A stretch of DNA of 64,000 nucleotides, taken from assembly GCA_002389905.1 (NCBI GenBank), contig DGRE01000014.1, positions 25,208-89,207 on the forward strand, written 5' to 3'. Both the position numbers and the translations under genes were made by a program. The notes beneath the pieces are model-generated. The model was not told where the DNA came from, did no database searches, and was given only the letters and a program-made list of their open reading frames with translations. Position 1 is the stretch's first letter. Every line of letters begins with the position of its first letter. Below are positions 62,001-64,000 of this stretch, in pieces. This DNA is from Hungatella sp. UBA4396. Lineage in GTDB: Bacteria > Bacillota > Clostridia > Lachnospirales > Lachnospiraceae.

Positions 62001-63960
62001 CATGAAAGAAACCACCTTCTTCAACCAACCGCTCACACTCTTCCACTCCAGCAAGCCAGGCTTCCCATGCGCTGTCATGAAGCTGCTGATTGTATTCCTC
62101 TACTGCTTCAATGGCATCGGCATTGGTTTGTTCTCCAGTCACCTCATCATACTCCGGCTCTGGAATCTCCTCATACTCCACCACTGGGGCCGGATGACCA
62201 CTGCAATAGCCTTTTTGGTAGGTATAGCTTTTGGCATCGGAATGGGCAATCTTACTGTGGATTTTTCCCCTGGAATCAACGTAATGAAGTGTTCCATCGG
62301 AAGCCGTGATATGATCATCAGCACTGCAAGGATCTTTTTCCGGATCAGACCAGCGTTGAAACTGGGAGCGGGATGAATTGGCCTGGTTATAAAGGTTTGC
62401 TTCTGAATCATTTAAACCGGTATCTCCGCTATAATTGATGGAGATACGTGCCTCATCACTTCCATTATCCTCTTCCCAGGAAGCTCCGGTTAAGGAGCCT
62501 GCATTGGAGGAATAACTTCCTGGACCATCTAAATCCAGGTCGGTGCTGTTAAGCTGAGAGTCGTCAAATGCTTCTAAGATATCCCAGTGGGACCCGGTTA
62601 GGGGTTTTCCTGTTTCAGAATCATACTTAATCAGCCCTACGTTATAATTGGCTCCAAAACCTTCTGTATGTTTAAAACGCTGAACCTTTCCGGTTCCTCC
62701 AGATCCAACACGGACATGAATTTCTAAATCTTTGTCAAGTTTAGCTGCAAAGTAGGTCTGAGAAATATCAAAGGCATATGTATTTCCTGTATAATCATTA
62801 GGATCTCTTGTATAAAATTTAAAGGTAGCGAGCTGGGCAGAACCAATATCTTTTGCTAGTTCCAATCCCGTTTGCCCTGAATTTGCCCAGTAAAGGGTAC
62901 CGATCCCTTTCCCATTAGAAGGTACTTCCCCAGATAGAGAAGTGAATACAAGCCCGGCCTCTGTTGGCCCAGTGTAACTCCAGTCCCCATAAAGGTCTTT
63001 TGCTGAAAAACGCTGATAGTACTCTTTGACCGCAGCATTGGGGTATGGAACGGTAATGGTATAACTATCTGTAGAATGGTCCAGCTTGGCAAAATAAACC
63101 GTTTCTTCCGCATCCACTTCAAGCCCTTTTGTCATGGTAGCTGCATCCCACACCATTCCAAACATCCACTCTACCCAGTTACTGCACCCTTTTGCCTTAT
63201 ACTCTGCCGGTATCTGGGTGCTGGTAAGCTGGTTGTAAACAGAGCGGTCACCTACTGCATTCGGATTCAGCTGAATTAATGCAGCCTCATAACTTTTGCT
63301 TCCTTGAAATACCTTTAAGTCCTTTTCCAGACTTTCACCAGTAAAACCACACTCATCGGCTGCAATCCAGTTGATTGATGATGCAACAATGTATTTAGCT
63401 GTACCTGAATTGGCATCGTTACAAGCTTCTATACTGTCATTACTTCCCATGTGAGTAGCATAGACATTCATGAGGAAGTTGAATTTTTCCTTTTTTTCAT
63501 CGCCTATTCTTTTTGGAAACTCTGGTGGCATATTGTTAGGAGTATAGTAGTTATCAAGGAATGCCTGGCTTCCAAGATATATCATGGCATTCTCCGTATG
63601 GCCTTCTACACAATAAATAAAGGTTTTATCAAACTCCTTATAAGAGCCATTACTGTGCTGTGTATTTTCCACCAGGTATTGTTTGGCTCCTGCTGGAAAA
63701 ACATATCCTCCGTTGTCCCTTAAATTAATCCACTTGGTTTCATACATTAGACCTGTGGGTTTATATCCTTTCGAATTGTTTTGTTCATATGCACTGGGAT
63801 TCCAAGATATCCAGGCTGCCGGCTCAATAATCTGAGCATAATCCGCAAAGGATATCATAGCATCTGGAATATATGGAAGAAATGCCATCGTTGTTACGAT
63901 CACTGCCATAGCTCCAGCTATTTTTCGTTTTATATCAAATCTTTGTAACAGTTTTTTCAT
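50038..63960 (-). CDS. Giant SpaA/Cna-B-type surface protein (4640 aa) with C-terminal cell-wall anchor
   Basis: It has a signal peptide (about 1-38) and an N-terminal globular region with Cys117 in FIYCVEG. A Glu-rich linker lies at about 775-890, and long beta-rich stretches follow. At least a dozen Cna-B/prealbumin-like E-x3-P-x-GY closing motifs lie near 2392, 2913, 3062, 3310, 3428, 3530, 3633, 4133, 4230, 4337, 4425 and 4513 (e.g. YIMEELKAPAGYALSE, YELVEEEPPAGYSYHD). The last five repeat every 90-105 residues. A DUF11-like segment (about 3780-3890) and an FctA-like pilin segment (about 3910-4000) precede them. The tail is Pro/Lys-rich, then GEKTGD (4603-4608), a membrane helix and RRKKGKR. 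Such domains form internal Lys-Asn isopeptide bonds and make stiff stalks. AGGA precedes the start. The next gene is a class B sortase. Confidence 0.9.
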   Translation of the reverse strand: MKKLLQRFDIKRKIAGAMAVIVTTMAFLPYIPDAMISFADYAQIIEPAAWISWNPSAYEQNNSKGYKPTGLMYETKWINLRDNGGYVFPAGAKQYLVENTQHSNGSYKEFDKTFIYCVEGHTENAMIYLGSQAFLDNYYTPNNMPPEFPKRIGDEKKEKFNFLMNVYATHMGSNDSIEACNDANSGTAKYIVASSINWIAADECGFTGESLEKDLKVFQGSKSYEAALIQLNPNAVGDRSVYNQLTSTQIPAEYKAKGCSNWVEWMFGMVWDAATMTKGLEVDAEETVYFAKLDHSTDSYTITVPYPNAAVKEYYQRFSAKDLYGDWSYTGPTEAGLVFTSLSGEVPSNGKGIGTLYWANSGQTGLELAKDIGSAQLATFKFYTRDPNDYTGNTYAFDISQTYFAAKLDKDLEIHVRVGSGGTGKVQRFKHTEGFGANYNVGLIKYDSETGKPLTGSHWDILEAFDDSQLNSTDLDLDGPGSYSSNAGSLTGASWEEDNGSDEARISINYSGDTGLNDSEANLYNQANSSRSQFQRWSDPEKDPCSADDHITASDGTLHYVDSRGKIHSKIAHSDAKSYTYQKGYCSGHPAPVVEYEEIPEPEYDEVTGEQTNADAIEAVEEYNQQLHDSAWEAWLAGVEECERLVEEGGFFHAIDPTGKTQREALEADRDQFYKDFISLTYEYSAKETIPAPGYSLHGSHPDDIPMEWRTVTSSEYKDYRSHGLGRMASGFGAGPDMEGEALAVNPPEQEEAIKEPEAVMFTSFGVSNDVEGFEAVLEFHSETEAEETEAEAENEFETESENESEPEAGEEIEQEVIKETEPETRQDPPESPEETETIDETAMEPEEGETELEPETAKEVEKEPTEDEKTKIRPDNRATTSDAVKKEKKMATNSQAEGIHGGITFTGLLESLVSGFRSVAKMVLSAFAFDDEDEGGTSRSSLSSLPKSTETSRLSPLNSSTRDWTFIAYDHRMEGEIHFNKKDMALKAGESGSYGAYGDSQGDGTLEGAVYGLFAATDIPHPDGHSGILFQKDNLVSVAATDRNGDGSFLAITQAPGYIFNYQTGMIEKTLNGWADQAPTNLYTSMGKAIGKESDAERFTGHTDRGSSISITDSRNETASGYEKLSSNQGRDGTGGSGHSYPIQNNEALNGNAWIGRPLIINADGTQYYIKELTRSEGYELSVYGKNATVSNREAFLAGGNPSAEGTVSAGSIETDRVKKANTFTVTSSGTLNGYRIYAQNIPEGAYFFITRSEVVEDPNGTHTEYVTREETALAGEEKDRVIINGSPVPAKVGDSILLPNGETALVNSVSVPEYDYTAVRPDNGLRYTIPTVHDKEITGDLTEDANAALKKASFKEPDKGAPWLQIPLTGETFEEQATSLYEGMEAAGLSVFNCLRVQEIMDGKAIIRYSYRVGSLVTASVYDEAARILYIKKDMEYDVNGTTINGYLYASYTQDQLDDYKENGTGFVTYAKVKAGELSKKTAVYPEDLSAIEVIESPERTYWIYSPGEPLRNNDGSVKTIMVEGEIQVAPGYELKDVDVPVTVVYDGKGYAIDVGGEEGASSIDFKITYRDDFVSGTYTTPEDYAGSYGNISASPNMTGAGTYIEPVTLRYDRSQTYSDGGTRVNKISVVERPIMQKAKIIKDISLKEDGTYENNTYAGTGHEDRYTQHGGGTEDNAKYLKNFRFKIYLKSNLERLYRGEDGTVSWQDRNGNLVDIQVYRAAFPEKVQKLFTRVDYQTSPLARNSNHAAIANESLYSYTNGLINADQNPGYTAVLEKTTQNVKDGAGNDREILGYNYEKFFDAIKVANNDQWDRTDNQSSSFKPFSLIKSLLFGTSGGEREYPSVHNSPQIENSVNTSATAKDNALRSDHVRQFAITWYLETEVKKLVRENQAGETESASGEEAYSDEIYDQALSEAIKKAENYLKPFFSYDFDEIYAIAWDSEADGGKDQDTTTLSADQEDQESSYTYGISEYLPYGTYVAVEQQPFHKDLGDLYNKHYQTDAPKENELPAVYEGGKAGADQTPEELAGYYRYNAANTVSQLSAKYHIRFNEEWPGEGGEDLRKYVIRAHNRLGDYEIYPYGLDLDKLSGTAPGDPSGRGHFTITQGANDPVKDYYNTLVNAAEAGGSPNSHYLADDGNAGKRTANGSTYETNGVEKIYRYGSISEDKQIYDNVPFPSEAGEVYRDRITVMEGMQTAYDGKYAPMLVPWTVTEPANETADTIQNGDGTSSYKGYAYRKYRNTFYTSRLRIEKLDLETGENILHDGALFALYAASREDGEHTDGLVKFYETDTRIKGSRGFLEAMGARNITHAGVVFSGVVPAGTPVCKESEQVILTDQEGRRTGAFEALTTTRDGLQAREEDLTNSTDQDQNTGYLITPQPLGAGTYVLCEIKPPAGYVRTKPVAIEIYSDQTTYYLDGNRDSRVAAAIYEDQEGENSQGTINTARIYIGNTPVRLEISKIKDSDSTITYRTDTRLTGTELELKQKYGADNLEFAYKNGTYLGYGWYKGTLEYLESRKAAGEDAEPVYIDSVFAGYGLISRTLDTADDQNRYVAGARMALYDAIEIKENGDSGDYGYDGVEVVRDRNNNVQSIQVLKGYAGSAVEFIRKEGPEGSLKGEVGAGTWSYETIDRENTDILFYSLGGLKITETGTDGKLYGYDRNGNKVQVKDQESIYILRAGQPVFELTGGDLSAAKYVAADKIFSLSSGTVMYHLDSEGNRDAYVNPTTGMAYAKEGEKLLVWPVKISQTETGAVIAREKIKTFRIASIDADTDQEYMTGTYDGTGLAKRMNPVLDRHGLPKYYQRSGQTYQKGAPIYDIDGDYVRYKYDDLLLAYNEAAYRINDQAGMEDVGTEENLTDDPKLYHRQGESWIMENTWITGEAYPNDPFQADMTVGQSDMLKRVIPGTYIMEEVKPPAGYAKGFPEGVTVSETREVQRTGMEDEKIKAEIVKTDAPDRYRLNVISDYQEGLTVTEPKGAYSYSQVSGAHLALYKAKRIYTTDSETYPKGYYLVKTEMTPAEWTVENSADNTPVTITADWITDGTPQYLEGIPAGDYILEETEAPGGYIRSSMELTIQATGEVQTINLKNDHTKLEVYKYNEDSAGNKVRLPNSHQAGLALYEARSDSEGNIIMEDGKPVYDEQRKVAEWITDDLSEYTEKVLKSTGFMDRLKDFLGLSENQSSFIMDFEAAYRENGEELTSFTWYTKDGERTAERIESLRTANGEGVTQIWNTDSGKTIRITIYRNVTNGSLDTDGKLPLIFEYQFNYQESGGIKSYDTLEGLHRIDYLPLNAEKNGKRVGNYVLVEETVPHGFETPDPKAVVLEETGDVQRISFKNEEKYINILKVVSDGIREYAAEGAELALYWADEDGDLVEDESHLIENWISGADGRYTEQDQFNGNIPEGFSVGDLKPHRINKIPYGTYYIAELTPPAYMQKITPVKIVVGAEKIPVYRIVNNPTVGKLEIIKKASDTGEGLEHARFKVINWDTGAVWYMTTGAEGKAELAELPVGQVLTDGTIKPHTYTIEEISPPDFYQITGGKSKFQFDGEAGSNEVLHTYEVWNEPTKIQFKKTNFDTGMAVEGAEIAVYEAVAVDGEYQKQGEAIEQAVSGPNGFTLTKKLSANQVYIMEELKAPAGYALSEPVIFTVNQAGTGIRNVSNSFSILKLASENSTIEALTVTGRVPVKVYTVFRDLDTGTELPPLIGSGSGQRVTAEDGIIDGHLYEITEYTRYSDGRTETSRKETRRIYLDEARSYEVPSRTYLETRQELMDEAGNTLASWTVNEETQDYTIQNPVTREVPIAKVTSSTGAEDHAIKKGSVIKYTVAYHNPYSHPADIQIKAVLKDGLEYLRSTDYGREFNGTVLWSLTDVAAHESGTVDVVAVAAGEEGAQIKAYFETRTEAVTKQTTLTSPIVPDGSLTIINKLTGTGKNQADEFTYQVRFTDQAGNTLTGYQAYSGSKAGRLKGEGSITLTGDGFITFAGLPYGTGYEILQEPGDGYESEGGVVTGEITRTLQSAVFKNNLNDETIREIITAGGSYQLTETTAYSDGESLVSGIYRFSVNASGAVDNVDMEDRPIQLYFSKVDKDIFTELAGGNYLLIDAETEDVIYEFTKEGEGVLIPAKLVTPGKEYIIREEQPPNGYSYENEIRFTLEDSGIRSAIIMQDEKTKVEILKVDAETGEILTGGCFQVREKDSGAMIKEFTLNGKSVVLTGLLIAGETYELVEEEPPAGYSYHDPITFTVPKEPGTITVTMEDKKTEVEIRKLADSPIGTPSEAERQLPGSTLQILSEDKTPAKALRDGNGLKAGEDLTFTTGNQFEELKGQLEAGKHYWLHEIQPTDGYAYAEDVLFTVSLNGNKDTVIMIDEPTHVILSKKSMTGQDELPGNRMSIKDKAGKLIDEWVSSDQPHQVRAKLKAGETYYFCEERPRAGYAYSDSVPFSVSKNGNIDMVEMRNDTTKVRIHKVDLEGKPVKDAILRVLDKWENVVIQDYKTNGEAADITGVLEAGKTYFLREVKAPEGYFFAADVKFTVPKDAGVLDVVMTDLKESGLEEPEPGPKPKPEPHTPEEPKKEGIITVRYSKSLLNPVWLEMAYGKLTGKRGEKTGDTAPIGFWISGMALCLLGFLLTIRVNRRKKGKR

Positions 63961-64000
63961 TTTTCATCCTCATATTTGCAATAGGGTAGAGAAATAATTG

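Noticed and set aside
63550..63650. Thioester adhesin domain around Cys117 of the giant protein
   Set aside because: FIYCVEG resembles the cysteine motif, but I could not find the matching TQxAxW glutamine motif further on. TAKYIVASSINW lacks the Gln.

Overview
The window looks like chromosomal DNA of a Gram-positive, low-to-medium G+C anaerobe of the Lachnospiraceae (a Lacrimispora/Lachnoclostridium-like organism). The evidence is type III glutamine synthetase, a VanRS-like two-component system, DUF4250 and CmpB-type membrane proteins, clean AGGAGG ribosome binding sites, sigma-A promoters and a class B sortase. The species cannot be fixed from the sequence alone. No rRNA, tRNA or CRISPR array was recognised.

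Left half (1-31.3 kb) is mostly core genes on the minus strand. It opens with the 3' end of a PHP-family histidinol phosphatase and an IS200/IS605 copy whose tnpA is broken by one stop codon. Next come glnN, fba, a MATE exporter, thrC, sfsA and a YdjI-YdjG-YdjH-like envelope-stress operon (SPFH, zinc ribbon, TPM, plus an acetyltransferase). An AT-rich standalone SIR2-domain gene (a defence candidate) and a frameshifted small gene follow. A six-gene operon then runs response regulator, histidine kinase, 827-aa exported protein, ABC ATPase, ABC permease, endonuclease IV. It is followed by ppx-ppk, a DUF815 ATPase, and the group DUF4250, cls, CmpB, plsC, pheA.

Middle (31.3-38.4 kb): asparaginase; a threonine-degradation pair tdh-kbl behind an elaborate inverted-repeat leader; clpB with a perfectly spaced sigma-A promoter; and a VOC-family protein.

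Island (38.5-48.0 kb): a visibly more G+C-rich catabolic locus with an SLC13-type carrier, a PdxA2-like dehydrogenase, a DapA-family aldolase, an iron-dependent alcohol dehydrogenase, a cytoplasmic sialidase-fold protein and a four-carbon acid sugar kinase. A divergent PrpR-type regulator has lost the sigma-54 contact motif. A 15-bp motif occurs twice before the carrier gene and twice between the kinase and regulator genes, which ties the locus together. I infer an uncharacterised sugar-acid pathway ending in a phosphorylated tetronate.

Right end (48.0-64.0 kb): a Gfo/Idh/MocA oxidoreductase, then a class B sortase and a 4640-residue surface protein with about a dozen Cna-B/SpaA-like motifs, a Glu-rich linker and an unusual C-terminal anchor (GEKTGD, no LPxTG). 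An 18-bp tandem repeat lies between the giant gene and the sortase gene. The most interesting items are this giant adhesin/sortase module, the catabolic island with its shared operator, the SIR2 gene, and several compact palindromic elements.
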